Part shown: positions 34,001-45,614 of the stretch, one piece after another | Layout: each line of letters opens with the position of its first letter | How positions within the stretch are numbered: position 1 is the stretch's first letter | Source: Kingdonia uniflora | Taxonomy: Eukaryota; Streptophyta; Magnoliopsida; Ranunculales; Circaeasteraceae | NCBI GenBank assembly: GCA_014058105.1 | Contig: JACGCM010000685.1 | Coordinates: forward strand, 434,001-498,000 | Direction of reading: 5' to 3' | Length of the DNA stretch: 64,000 nt | The notes under the pieces: generated by a model | What the model was told of the DNA's origin: nothing | What the model saw: only the letters and a program-made list of their open reading frames with translations | The model's database searches: none | Program-made: the position numbers and the translations under genes

Positions 34001-37000
34001 AGATTTCGAATGTTTCTACTTTTAGTTTAAATAAATGGGTATGATGTGAGAATGGATATCCAGGCTTGATTTTATTGATTGCGTTGTTATCAAAATCCTT
34101 GATTTACTTTTTATGTAGGGAAGTGTGGGGAATAAACTATTGCGTAATTTTTATAACAAATATATATGGATTTATCAAGACAAAAAATGGTTGGCTAATG
34201 GTAAATTGTTGCCGATTTTGGGGAAGACCGTACTTAGAGTTAAAGGCGTGGTTATTGGATTGATTCATTAAGGCAAGTACAAAAACTAATAATTATTGTT
34301 ATAATATCATGCAAAGTGATTAATTAAGATAATGCACATGGATATGAGATATATTAATTTAGCACGATATTCGTTAAATGCTAGATTAATGCCTTAAAAA
34401 ATATTTTTTTTTTTTGCCGTATTTTAAGAGATAAAGTCGACAGCTTTAAGAGCATTTAATCATAATTGTTACGAACTACAAGTGCGGAAGCGATTAATCA
34501 ACACTAAATTTCAAAAACAACCTCTTTTATTAATTTTCTCTACGACTACAAGATCTTTCTAACCCGACTACGGCTTCTCATTTTCTCTCAAAACTCAACA
34601 CTGCCTAACTCCCTCCTATGATTCTCCTAAATATAGGAGATCCTCACCTTTCTCTACACCCCTAATAAAAAAGGAAACTACCAAGATTTATCTTAATCTA
34701 GATTATTCTCTAGAATAAAATAAAATAAACTAATAAAGGAAATTACTTAAGAGATCGGTCACGAAAAGCGTGCGTCTAGGCCGTGGTCGCGACGACCTAT
34801 CAACTCTCCCCCTCTTAAATTTCGGCTACGAATTTATGGTGGAGGAAAGTACGTCATTGCAATTTCTGCGTCACCATAGTCGTCGCTTAATAGTTGCTCA
34901 AGTGGCTCGTCTATCTGATCATGTAGGCAATGTTACACAAGCGTCATTGTTTTATGTGGATTAGGACACTCGCGCCTCATATTCCCCGTTTTCCACAATT
35001 ATAGCAAATAACCATGCTAGTTGTACCTGTTGGTTTGACCACTCCTGTAGGCAGTTGGAGTCGTAGACATCGTAACTGTGAAAGGTGTTGTAAAAGACAA
35101 ATATCCTGAAGACTTTAATTTAACTTCCACCCGACGAGCCATCTCAACTATCTCCAAAAGCGATTGCGATGAGAACAAAACAATCTCATCTTGAATCCAT
35201 TTTGTAAGCCCCAAACTAAAACAACTAACCCGGTGTGCTTTGGATTTCGATAATACAACCCGTGAAGATAACATGTAAAAATTGTTGTAGTCATCCACCG
35301 ACTGGTTCCTAGCTTGTCGCAAAGTTTGGAGTTTAAAAAAACACTCCTCCTCGCATGTACTCGGTATGAACGAGTTATCATCTCCCTTCGCATAATCTCC
35401 CAATCAATAACATAATCATCACCCACGGATACCCGCAACTGTTGCACACTTTCCCACCAAATTAATGCATACCCAGTTAATTTAGTCTCAACTAAGCTTA
35501 TCGCCCTTTGCCCTATGCATTTCTAGAACGAAAGCATTTTGTCAACCCTGTTTAACCAATCTGATAAACACAAACTAACGCGAAAGCAAATAAGAAAACT
35601 AAATAAAACGAAACTTGATTAATTGCTGAAAATTAAAAGAAAATCAAGTCTTTTAAAACCTCTCTAGACCCAAAACTAGGGTTCTTCATACAAAACTCAA
35701 CCTACTAGCCCAATACCCCCTTTTATAGAGGAGTCCCCCACCTTCTAAAACCTCTCCAAGATAAACTAGGAAACAAAATAAAGATAAACTATGAAACAAA
35801 TAACATAAAATATTCTAAATAAAAGGGGATGCGCCAACTAGGCATGCAGTCCCCAAAGTGCGCAAAAACTATTTTTATCACAATCAATAAAACTATCCAC
35901 GCCCGATTTTCCATCAAAATCAGGTACATTAATTTTAACATCATAATTCAAAATGTGAAATGCTTAAATAATGGCGTTCGATGCCTGATTTTCCTGGTTA
36001 CCCTAGTATCCGTACCCCTGTGTGCCATACTGCGGCTGTTGTCCATATCTAGTACTTCATATCCCTGGATTTGCTTGAAACCCATCGTTTCTAATGCGCA
36101 TCCCAAAGTTACCTGGAAGAACTCTGCGACTTCGCCCTATCCTGTCGTAGAAACCATACCTATCCCCGTGCCCTCTCAGGTCAGAGTCATCCCAATACTT
36201 GTTCTCAATTGTGAACCCGTTTCCCGACGCCCATTGTCTGTGTTGACTACCATGTCTTGCATATCGTGGTCCCTGAGGAGGCGTAGGGGACCTCATCTGT
36301 GGTCGAGGGGGCCCATAAGGCGGTTCCCCTGCCCATACTTGCTCTCCTGAGAACTGTCTGGTATTCCGTCAATCTCCGCCATTGGTCCCACATATCCTGT
36401 ACCACTTCTGTCAATGCCACCCGCGCTAAAATCAGGCTGTCGTTATTGAATTAGTGGTCCCTGTGGTCACCCTGAAGCAAATGTCGTTGCGGTCATCGAG
36501 AACTGCCGGCTAGAGCCTCCATGATTGGGTCCAAAATATTGTGGTAACCCCCCTTGATCTTGTTATGGTGATGCCTGAGTGTGGATCTCCCCATTTGGGT
36601 CATAAGCTCCACTACTGTTCTGGTATGCTACCGTAAGTGGAGCTGTATTGTTTATCGGCGTTGTTGGGTGCTTTGTTAGCGCGCGTGGCGATGATGGTTG
36701 GTGGCGTGGTGTTAATCGTCGTTGAAGCGAAGAGAATGACCGGAGGTGTTGTCTGCATAGAGAGAGAAAGACCGGAGGCACTAATGTAGCCGACGCTGGA
36801 AGTAGTGCCGTTGGAATTCTTGGTTCCGGTAGAGGTTGGTTCCCCATCGTCGTCACTGTCACCCTCTCCCTACTCGTGTTTGCGAGTATTGCAGTAGTAG
36901 ATGTTGGTTCAATTGTATTTGGGACCCGATTAGAAAGGTGAGCTCGGCCCACTTGGTAAGTTGGGTTTGGGCTGTCGCTTTCGGGATTGATAGCTTAGGC

Positions 37001-40000
37001 CCGATTCCCAATTTGGTTTGGGTCCAACCCGTTGTAAATAACGGTTGGCTGGCATACCCAGATTCCCTGTACGTGAGTCGTGTGTGAGCTAGACGCTTTG
37101 GCTGCTCGTGCGTGTCGCGTAAATGGTGACGTTATCTATAGGCGTGCATCACACGCTATCACTGAGCTCATCTTCCCCGACGCGAATCTGCCGATTTTGC
37201 AACGATCCTCCCCCAAATTCGCATTTTTCTTCAACCATATTTCCAACTCTTCGACCTTCCGGTGTACCCACAGTTAATACCCCTCTCCCTTGTTCATCGA
37301 GAAAACCCTCTTTGTCCCTCGAATCGGCAAATTTATCCTCGCTCTCTACATCGACATCCAATCCTGTAAAACTATTCAATATGAACGTGCCTTCTGCTTC
37401 ACCGTCAGATTCGTTGTTTGTTGTAGTTAGTACCCCCGAATTCCATCCACGTCCAACAATCGTCAATGTTTGAGGATTGGTTGGGTTAACGCTGATTTTT
37501 CGCGCATCGCGCATCAACTCACCAATTAGAACACCTCTTCCTCGCCCAATTCCGTTGTTTACGAAATCAACGCTATCCGTTTCTCGCTCGTTATTCTCCA
37601 AATCGAACATTGGGTTTCATGTTGGAATCGACATAACCGCAATCATCATCGCCTTGATTTGTTTAGACATCAACTTGTTCGGTAGAATCTTCTACCGTCT
37701 TCAAACGTTCGCCCTGAGTTGGTTGCTTTACCTTCTTCGGTGTTTTCTTCCCCATTGTTAAGAAAATTTCTCCGCAAAAAAATCTTGTTAGCTCCGGTAC
37801 CAAGTTGTTATGAACTACGAGCGCGGAAGCGATTAATCAACACTAAAGTTTAAAAATGATGTCTTTTATTAATTTTCTCTACGATTACAAGATCTCTCTA
37901 ACCCGACTAGGGCTTTTCCTTCTCTCAAAACTCAACACTGCCTAACTCTTTTACAGGATTCACCAAATATTGGAGACCCCCACATTTCTCTACGCCCCCA
38001 ATAAAGAATGAAACTACTTGGAGATCGGTCACGAAAGACTCACGACCTATCAATAATTCTTAAATCCTATTCAAGTAAGCGATTGACACACTTTTATATC
38101 GAGAGCTTTGTATGTGATTTTGTTGATGTGTATCCGGAGAAATTACTAGGTTTACCTCCCCATCGTGAGATTGAGTTCACAATAGACTTGGAACCGGGAA
38201 CGAAACTCATATATATAACCACTTATCGTATGGTACCATTGGAACATCAGAGAGTTCGGGTTTCATCAGACCAAGCATGTCACCATGGGGTGTTAAGGTC
38301 CAATTTGTTAAGAAGCGAGTTAAATTGGGTCACAATTAAGAATAAATACCCCTTACCTCAAATCGATGACTTATACCATCGATTTGGTGGAGCACAATTC
38401 TTTTTGAAGCTAAACTTGAAATGGATTATCATCAACTTAGAATAAAGGAAGGGGATGTCCAGAAAATAGTGTTCAATACAAAATATTGCAAAAATTGGCT
38501 ACTATGTTGTTTAAGGGAGATGCTAGACATTGGTGGAAGATATCGAAAGGCTGGCATTAAATCATGTTTACACTTGGGTTGGATTTAGGATGAAGTTATG
38601 ACCGGGAAAAGTGAATGCTGGCAAGGAACTATGACATTCACCGGCAATGAAAGAGAATTTATTGCATTTCCAAGACATGCTCCAGATATGGTTGACACGA
38701 ATGAGAAAAGGGCTACGAGGTTCTTCAGGGCTATCAACAAAAATGCAGTGCGCTTTATCTATCCTATTTATGCGGAGTTAGTTGTTACAACATTAGGGGT
38801 TATATAGATTAAAAAGTTAACAACGTAAAATCGAAACCCAAACACCTATTCTTACATCACACTCATGTAATTAAATTAAAAATGGAAAAAGTTTGATTAT
38901 AAGAGCTTATCAAAATAAATAATGATTGAAGGATATCTACTTCAAGCTTGGAATGAATGCAGAAGATAGAGTCTTAGACTAATTTTATAATTTGACCAAT
39001 GTTGAAAATAAATATAACCCAAAGTTACCCATTAGTATTTAGTTCAAAAACCAACTCGAAGAGTTCCATATTATAGCTAGCTAGCTATAATTATCCCCGC
39101 ACGCACGGTGAGCAACGGGTGATGACTAGTAATAATGCAACCATTCGATTACAACTCGGTTCTCTATTATACGAAAAGTTAAATTTACAAACTAATAATA
39201 ATTAAGAATATACATATATATAAGCAAATCTGTAAATTGCACGATAAAGATTAAGAGTGTTGAATATATGAAACCAGAGCAAAATATGTCGTTACACACC
39301 TTACAAACAACTTATATAATTTGGGATGTTAGGTATCTTCACATCTTGTTCATCCATTTCATTTTTTTATTTTTATTTTTGGAATCTGGAAGTTTGTCCG
39401 GTTAATGTTGCAGTTCATCCATTTCATTATGTACTTTTTCCCTCTCTGTATCTACATTGCTTAATGCTACAACATAAGTTAAAGTAATTATGAGCCATCT
39501 CCCGTGACTCGTGACTGAGTAACTACTATTTACAGACAAGGTTTGCTTGCATATCAAATCTATTATATAAAACACAACGGGGTACATTTTGTTCTAGACA
39601 TTTTGGCATGAACATTTGTTACGGGACATTTTCAACTACACATTTTAATACGTCCAATCTGTAGAACTGTCAAAATCAACAATAATACATAATAAACTTT
39701 GTGAGGGTAGAATAGTCCATTACCCGAAGAGGGTTTAGTATAAAATTAAAAATAGAGAACCAAAGCTAATGAACTCAAACTCTTTCTCCTTTCTGCGATC
39801 CCATTTCGACGTAACCCTTATCTCCATTAAAACTCTCTCTCTCGAATCTCGATCATCTACATCAATCTTCAAAAGGGCTTTAAGGAAACCTTACATTTAG
39901 ATCTCAAATCATTCGTGGATTTCAGTTTGTGATCACAATTAGCGAGTTAAATTTGTTACAATTTTGGTTCTTAGGGTTTCGATTTCAATGATTGCTAATT

Positions 40001-43000
40001 CGAATCATCATTACCATCTTATATTTGATTATAGAATTTGGGGGTTTTGATTTGCTTTGTGGATATCAGCTGTTGTTAGTTGGAATTCGGGTTTTGATTT
40101 CAATTTCAAATGATGTTCCAAGGGTTTCAGTGAAGGTGATCAAATGATGTTTCATGAGTCTGGAGCACAATTTGGTCTTCAAACCCTTTAGGTTTGGTTA
40201 CAAACTTACAATGTAAACCACGAGGCCAAAAGCGATCTGAATTTTTGCTATGTAAGAAGGTTTTATATATGTCATAATTGCCTTAAATCCAGAAGTTGAT
40301 AATGACATATGTTGTTAATGGTTGAAGCTTGGTATTTGAATTTGTATTGCAGAGATTTTCTACACTAAGTTCTTCAGGGTGTGTTGATTCTCATTGGTAA
40401 TTGTTAATAGCAACTGGGAATTAGGGCCTCATGAAGTCGGATGACTCGAATTAAAGGTGAACATGAACATGACGATCAATTATTTTTGGCAGAATGACAC
40501 TCGGGAAAATACATGTTCGCGGCTTTAATTTTGAGTTATGCTTATGGCATTATGACAGGGATGGCAATGGTAGAGTTACCTCTAATGCGAGCTTATATGC
40601 TGGACTCAGCTTGCGACTTGATGTGGTAAGGTACTTTGGGAAATGATGGTGCTAAGGGGCACTCACATTCATTTGTTCAGCACTCACAAGTAGATACGAC
40701 GGCCTTCTAAATTGACAAATGGGTTCCGGCTGAGTTGTGGTAGCGAATAGTATTTTTGTTAAAATGTTATATTAGACGTAGACACGGGATAGTGCCTTGC
40801 AAAATTGAGAAATTATGAAGAAAAAAGCCATCCGCGGCGTAGACAGTAATGTACCCGCTTGCGGCTTTGGTTTGAACTACCAATATATGAAGCTGAAAAA
40901 GGGTAATGTTCCACTAATATGAGCATACATTAATATCTAGGCAATGCCCATAACTGTTACGGGTTTACTTGACAAAAGAAAATAAACTGATTATTCTTTG
41001 AAAAAGAAAGTGGCATAGCTATACTGACGGAGTTACGCGTTACACTTGAAGAGCTTCGGACTTTATTTAAATGTGAGTATATTTAGAGGTTTTTATTAAA
41101 AGGGTAAAGAAGCAGGGGTAGTGGCGCAGTGCTGAAGGCACGCCGGCTGAAATATAATGAGCATGAATAAACAAAAAATAAAATCCGTGGCGTGACACGG
41201 GTTTTCGCTAGTTGCAATATATGGTGGCATTGTGGTTCCAAAGAGATCAACATGTATTCACTGGTTACCCATTAAAAAAAAGTGGTTTCAATATATGCGA
41301 TATTTTCTTACATATGAGATAAAATGAAGATAGAATAACACATAAAGAAAAAAAGCATTTCTAGGAGTACCTGGCATACATCGTTCAAGAGAAATCTTTC
41401 CACTTCCCCAGAAAGCAAGCTCGGTCTCACTTCGACTACATGTATTACCCACTGAAGCAAATTAAGAAAAAGTATAAAATTAAGTCAAAAGAACCCTACT
41501 GAAACAACATCATTTATACCATATCGACATAAATAATATTTTTACTCTGAAATAAAATAATATAGCCATCAATCCTCTTTCATGGTAGATAGGTATATAG
41601 ATGACTGAGCATTCATCCAGGCATAGCATGCACCATATCGTCATAAATAATATTTTTACTCTGAAAAAAAAATCAAATAGCCATCAATCCTCTTTCATGA
41701 CAGACAGGTAGATAGATGACTGAGCATTCATCCAGGCATAGCATGTAGCCACAAGTGGGAACTGCGTGGAGCTAGGTGATGTCTTCTAGTTGCTTCTTAT
41801 ATTAGATTCCTACTTTTATTTGACTATTTGATGTCTATTAATGATCTGCTTAGATGGTCAAAGGAAACTCAAAAATAAAAGGTAGTTTGTTCTGTTTGAA
41901 GCACAATTTTGATATCTTTCAAGAATGGGTTTGCAAGATCGTTCCTGCGATTTACTACTTGTTGATTTTGTATTCACTTATATTACCTGTTTCCTCTCAT
42001 AAGCCCATGGGTTTCTTGGAATATAGCTGCAATCTTGAATCAGTTCCACGTTCAGCGACTTCGGCTGTTACCAGACCCTGGAGTTTGTTTTGGAGTGATC
42101 AGTCTATAGATCTGTAACGCCTCTGAAAAGAAAGGTTGATGGAATTGGTAAAGCCCGCCTAGATTGCACGGAACGGAAGTGTCTTTATCAAACAGAAAAC
42201 TTTCATCAGATTACTGGTAAGTAGCATTAAGGATAGCAGGAATAATGTTGGACAACAGAGGCTTGGAGTGGTGAAGAAAATTCTGCCACAACCCTTCACA
42301 ATCACGGAGCTGACAAACATCACAGTCAAGGACCAGTTCATGATGGCTATGACGGAAGAAGTTGGCACAGTGACTCAGAAGAATATTACTTGAATTGTGG
42401 TTTAACAAAGGAAAGTCATGGCCTAGACCCAGGGCAATTTTTTTCAACCAAGATCTTGGTGCTGACCGTAGAGGATATGCGGCTATGGAGGAGATAAAAT
42501 ATTTCTGGTTAAAACAAAGTCAAAAATTATAATATGATGTTCTAGAATTTATGGGCAACTTTAACCGCATGGCATTTTATATTGGCTACTGATAGTAGGA
42601 AAACTTTAGAATACAATAATATTAAGGATTTGCAACAAGTGGATAAATTACATGTTCTGTCAGATCACTAAAGGATCCATAAAAAAAAGTGCTCGCTAGA
42701 GATGAAAACAACAAATGCCATAAAAACTATTCCATTTTATCAAACCCGAGTTTTACAAATCTGTAACTAAAAAATTCATTCGAGATCAAAGCGTCCCTGA
42801 TTACAATGACAAATCTCCCTCGAGACAAAGCATAAAGAAAAATGGATAATAGAATTGTTACAACAACCCAAATCAACTCTTATGAACAAGTATAGACCGA
42901 AACCGTATATGCAGAATAGGTACTCAAAAGTTCATCTTTACAGTTAACAACTGCACATTTTTTTTGTTAATCAGTGACAGTTGTGAAACTTTTTACAGAT

Positions 43001-45614
43001 ACAAAATAGGTTAGCAAAAGAGTATTGGGCAAAGTTGGAACACCAGTGGACATTGGAGGTGCACGTGATTGGTGAATAGTTACAGCTGTCAAATGCGCAG
43101 AAACGGATAGAAATTAGCCGGCTCACCCAACTGCATGTTTACGGGTTGGGAGCCGGCACTGTAGGTTAAGAAATCCCCATATATAGTAATAGAAGATAAT
43201 GCATATACAATGTTATACCAAATCTTTCCGTATACTAGGGTTAGCTCACCAATTGGAAAGGGTGTAATGGGAGAGAACAAATACTTGATTATGCCGACAG
43301 TCTCACAGGCTGTGTTCTTACTGATCCTGAATGATTTTTAGTTCAATTCCTATCTCCTTCACCAGACAAATGGTGATAGCAAGAAAATATAGCTTTGGAA
43401 GGATCAATGAATTGAACATGGTTTTCTTAAACCCCAGTTTCGACAAGAGCTGAGATATGACTCAACTCGGAATTTGAAGGCAATGGTTGCCAATTTTGTC
43501 AAGCATAGTGAATGGGAGATCCATGTTAAATGAAATTCAGTGGGGAGAGAGCTGGTGGGGGAGATTAAAGCTCCCCAGATTATTCCTGATAGTAGAAATG
43601 AGATAGTTTGGAAGCCTACTATACTTGGAGATTTTAACCTGGCGTCTGCTTATGAAGTTGCCAGACCTAAAAGAGACAAAGTATCCTGCGCTAGACTCTG
43701 TTGGAACTTGGAACAAGCTTTGTGCACCCAAAAGCAGCTTTGTGACTTGGAAGGCATTAAAGAACTTACTTATGAACCAAGACAGGCTTGTGCATAGAAG
43801 TATGCTTCAAACTGCTTCCTGTATTATTTGTGGAAATGGTATCGAAACTGCTGACCATTTGTTTATAGATTGTGCACTTGCAAAGGAGGTCTGGAACAGC
43901 ATCTTGAGAAAGTTCGAACAACAGGGGTATTTTGGGATGAAAGTTGAGGGGTGCTGAGGCACAAACCAAAGGACTAATATCCAAAATTTTCTTGACTGCC
44001 TTCCCTGACCTCATTTACCTGGATTGGAATTTCATGAATGATCTTGTGTTCACTTATACCAATAGAAATGTTGAAACAATATCATTGTTGTTTGTAATGA
44101 GATATTCCACATGCTCAAAAGTAGAGAATGTGCAGGATGATTTGAATACCATTAACTCTGTGAAGCTTGGCATTTCAAACCCAAATTCAAGCAGAAAAAG
44201 GTCTTAAGCTGAAAATGGAAACCACCACCTCATGATATTCCCCTCTTAAATATCTGAGTGTGGGGGCTATGGGGGGATGAGTATAAGGACTACAGAGGGA
44301 TGATTAAAAATGATTTGAGGAAGAGTGTCATTGCATAAAAATTCAGGGAAGGAGAACCTTATCACTGTTATTCACCATGAGATGATGGCTATCAATAAAG
44401 GATTGTGCATTGTTTTTGAGAAAAGGATTAAGAAATTAATATAGACTCAACAACTATGGTGGACTATATTAAGAAGAGAACCAAACCACCATGGAGGTGC
44501 AGGGTTATGTTGAAGAAGATTCTGATGATGGTTCGGAAAATAGAATCATTTGATATTGTGCACATATTCATGGAAAGCAATCAGAGTGCCAACAGTCTAG
44601 CAAGTATTGCCACTTCATGGGGGAAATATATTCGCAGCTGAAAAGCTACCAGTAGAAGTGATGACAAAGACGGATAAATAAGCTAGAGGAGTTGTCTTCT
44701 TTAGGAAGTAATATGTTCGACTGCTTGTACATGTATGTAGAGATCACCCCACTGTATATTTTTTTAGTCTGTTCAGACAACCGTAGAGAGTGTTTATACA
44801 AAAGGCATAGTCAAAAGCAAAAGATGTCATAAAAAATGTACACCACTTCTTTCTCTCAGATCAGGAAGTTTCATCCTCTGGGGTTTACTAATAATGAAGT
44901 AGGTGGGGTCGGCTTTCAACACCAGCTTGCGTTACTATTAATGAAGATACCAAATACTCGTTGCTACGAAAAAAAATACTACCCAAAACCTGGTTTTTCG
45001 AACATTGAAACCGATTGCATCAATCAACTTTTCGAATACCCAAGTATTTCTTAAGTACTTATTGAGAATGCGAGACTTAACAAGTACATTACTAATCAAC
45101 AAGAAACTCATAGAAAAAAGAAAGAAAAAAAAAAACTTACAGAGGTAGTGTTCACCCAAAGTTGAGAAACAAAACCCAAACTAAGAGCAGTTTGCACACT
45201 AATAACTTGCTTTGCAATCATGTTTGATCTCCTTATAACTTGGCTTCCCCAACTCTTCTTCACCACTTTCACATCTCCCACCTCACTCTTCAACTCCAAA
45301 ATATCAAAACCAGACGTCGCCTTGGAACTCCGATTCGCCTCATCTTCACCATCACTAACACCAAATCCACCTTCTGGTGAAGATTCTTGATCAAATCCTG
45401 ATTGCGGTTTGTCTGAGAATTTTAATTCGTCAAATGGCGCGATGTTATCAGAACTAACCTTGATTTGAGAGCGGAGTCGATGGGAATGAGAGAGATTTGA
45501 AGGGTTTGTTGGAGTTCTTTTGCGGAATAGGTTTGAATTTGGAGGTAGGTTTGGAGTTTTGAGGCGATGGTATGTTAATGGCGATGAAGGAATACAGTCG
45601 CACATAGTGAACAC
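25079..45614 (-). CDS. Plastid-type PRC-barrel domain protein, seven exons over 20.5 kb
   Basis: I join minus-strand exons 45614-45141, 41451-41371, 32389-32315, 31794-31750, 31644-31555, 31450-31349 and 25243-25079. Each has GT-AG borders and phase-0 junctions; together they encode 343 residues. Residues 1 to about 50 are Ser/Asn/Arg-rich, like a chloroplast transit peptide, and an acidic linker follows. Residues 159-255 (VRPSLLSGEVERFLLNDVCQ, VGDVVLVQDE, LVGYTVMTPSRRNIGKVRG, FNINSG) have the beta-rich pattern of a PRC-barrel. Exon 6 reads YALFVEDVIEV, and the tail is basic and then acidic, ending LDLPMDYL. PRC-barrels are known from photosynthetic reaction-centre H subunits and cyanobacterial proteins. 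The exact role here is unknown. Introns contain LINEs, LTR elements and a Helitron, yet no exon is broken. The joining across 9-kb and 6-kb introns is inferred. Confidence 0.78.
26523..27217 (+). pseudogene. LINE reverse transcriptase, N-terminal and middle part
   Basis: Two overlapping frames carry NPNKSP, then VTLVPKKKNPENPVHFRPIS, the RT fingers motif RPISLCNV, and VPGRQIFDNIIMAQ. They end at a frameshift after the first catalytic block (KLNFSKAFDRVE, where the usual aspartate DFSKAFD is Asn). Confidence 0.8.
27264..27725 (+). pseudogene. LINE reverse transcriptase, palm part
   Basis: Contains GIRQGVPLSTFFFIICSEVL and the catalytic FADD box in THFLFADDSF. A TAA at 27723-27725 interrupts it and the homology continues (FQEIITRVANRIDDWKAK) to the TRIM insertion at 27929. 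Confidence 0.85.
27929..28649 (-). mobile_element. TRIM element nested in the LINE
   Basis: A terminal-repeat retrotransposon in miniature, 721 bp. LTRs are 27929-28045 (3', 117 bp) and 28528-28649 (5', 122 bp). The primer site at 28516-28527 is a perfect 12-base match to the initiator-Met tRNA end (minus strand TGGTATCAGAGC). A purine tract AAGGGGCCG on the minus strand abuts the 3' LTR. Flanks are AATGA (27924-27928) and AATGG (28650-28654), a one-mismatch 5-bp duplication. LINE coding resumes directly after it. No protein coding is expected or seen inside. Confidence 0.9.
29479..29799 (+). pseudogene. LINE C-terminal fragment leading into RNase H-like domain
   Basis: Contains SVIIFAIWNSRNDFIFN and WHIVNVDAAW, the usual entry into the RVT_3 RNase H-like domain of plant LINEs. 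The rest of that domain follows in other frames to about 30168 (ISRTCNNDAHALAA). Frames are broken. Confidence 0.75.
30260..30950 (+). pseudogene. Gypsy-type gag remnant
   Basis: Frames in succession read RVNIHPFEGIANPGKHI, then gag-like pieces ending NYELKHKCVQDLASYMVEIAD, with several frameshifts. This order fits the Retrotrans_gag domain of plant Gypsy elements. No LTRs were found nearby. It sits in the last intron of the PRC-barrel gene. Confidence 0.5.
32390..34466. other. PRC-barrel intron 2, right of exon 3: no gene
   Basis: AT-rich intronic DNA. The only structured item is a Helitron-like 3' terminus read on the minus strand near 33718. Confidence 0.45.
33718..33755 (-). mobile_element. 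Helitron-like 3' end (minus strand)
   Basis: On the minus strand a GC-rich imperfect hairpin (CCCCCGCAAGCGGTAAGCAG) is followed by CGGACGATGACTAG and then T. This is the hairpin-plus-CTAG end of plant Helitrons. The matching 5' end was not found. It resembles the end at 39129. Confidence 0.4.
34467..38052 (-). mobile_element. Gag-only LTR retrotransposon (Gypsy-type) with intact TSD
   Basis: The 3586-bp element is flanked by the perfect duplication ATAAT (34462-34466, 38053-38057). LTRs are 34467-34802 (3') and 37806-38052 (5'), both with TG...CA ends. The primer site 37791-37802 reads TGGTACCGGAGC on the minus strand (10 of 12 to initiator Met). The purine tract AAGAGGGGGAGAG abuts the 3' LTR. 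Internal frames encode only a gag-like protein with a proline/arginine-rich part and a zinc knuckle. No protease, RT or integrase is seen. Confidence 0.88.
34954..35403 (-). pseudogene. Gypsy-type gag with altered zinc knuckle
   Basis: Residues from 35403 read STCEEECFFKLQTLRQARNQ, SVDDYNNFYML and EIVLFSSQSLLEIVEMARRV, typical of Gypsy gag. Downstream in another frame is CYNCGKRGNMRREC, a CCHC knuckle whose His is Asn. The break between gag and knuckle suggests decay. Confidence 0.7.
38060..38460 (+). pseudogene. Gypsy reverse transcriptase remnant
   Basis: The frame 38008-38445 contains VDVYPEKLLGLPPHREIEFT, IDLEPGTKLIY, and WVTIKNKYPLPQIDDLYHRF, conserved Gypsy RT segments. About 50 residues are missing between them. 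The catalytic block is degenerate (LKLNLKW). Confidence 0.8.
38500..38810 (+). pseudogene. Gypsy gag remnant
   Basis: ATMLFKGDARHWWKISKGW, then, after frameshifts, FPRHAPDMVDTNEKRATRFF match Gypsy gag. It lies downstream of RT in the same orientation, the reverse of the normal gag-pol order, so the locus is rearranged or from two elements. Confidence 0.65.
39090..39129 (+). mobile_element. Helitron-like 3' end (plus strand)
   Basis: A GC-rich, weakly paired stretch (CCCCGCACGCACGGTGAGCA) followed by ACGGGTGATGACTAG and then T resembles a Helitron terminus and the minus-strand one at 33718. No 5' end was found. Confidence 0.4.
39559..41211 (+). mobile_element. Non-autonomous Helitron in a PRC-barrel intron
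   Basis: The 5' end TCTATTATATAAAACACAAC follows an A. The 3' end is the hairpin CCGTGGCGTGACACGG (41185-41200), then GTTTTCGCTAG, and the next base is T. This is the expected A/T insertion and no TSD is expected. The 1.65 kb between holds no Rep/helicase frame. It ends 160 bases from exon 2 of the host gene. Confidence 0.75.
41518..41748. repeat. 114-bp tandem duplication
   Basis: A unit beginning ACCATATCGACATAAATA (41518) recurs at 41632, including ATCAATCCTCTTTCATG and GACTGAGCATTCATCCAGG. It lies in PRC-barrel intron 1. Confidence 0.93.
43440..44700 (+). pseudogene. LINE 3' remnant (zinc-binding and RNase H-like parts)
   Basis: Frames contain WKALKNLLMNQDRLVHR, CIICGNGIETADHLFIDCAL and AKEVWNSILRKF, the zf-RVT region. 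Further on come VDYIKKRTKPPWRCRVMLKK and SNQSANSLASIATSWGKYI, the RNase H-like end. Stops and shifts are frequent. It lies antisense in intron 1 of the PRC-barrel gene. Confidence 0.75.

Noticed and set aside
34770..34964. Plus-strand 64-codon frame in the gag-only element.
   Set aside because: It spans the LTR, purine tract and antisense gag; no homology.
36057..37610. Several frames on both strands in the 5' half of the gag-only element.
   Set aside because: The minus-strand ones are low-complexity gag N-terminus; the plus-strand ones are their shadows. No separate gene.
42121..42540. Minus-strand frame of 78 codons with several Cys and His.
   Set aside because: No consistent motif, and it lies in an intron on the same strand as the host gene without splice-compatible borders.
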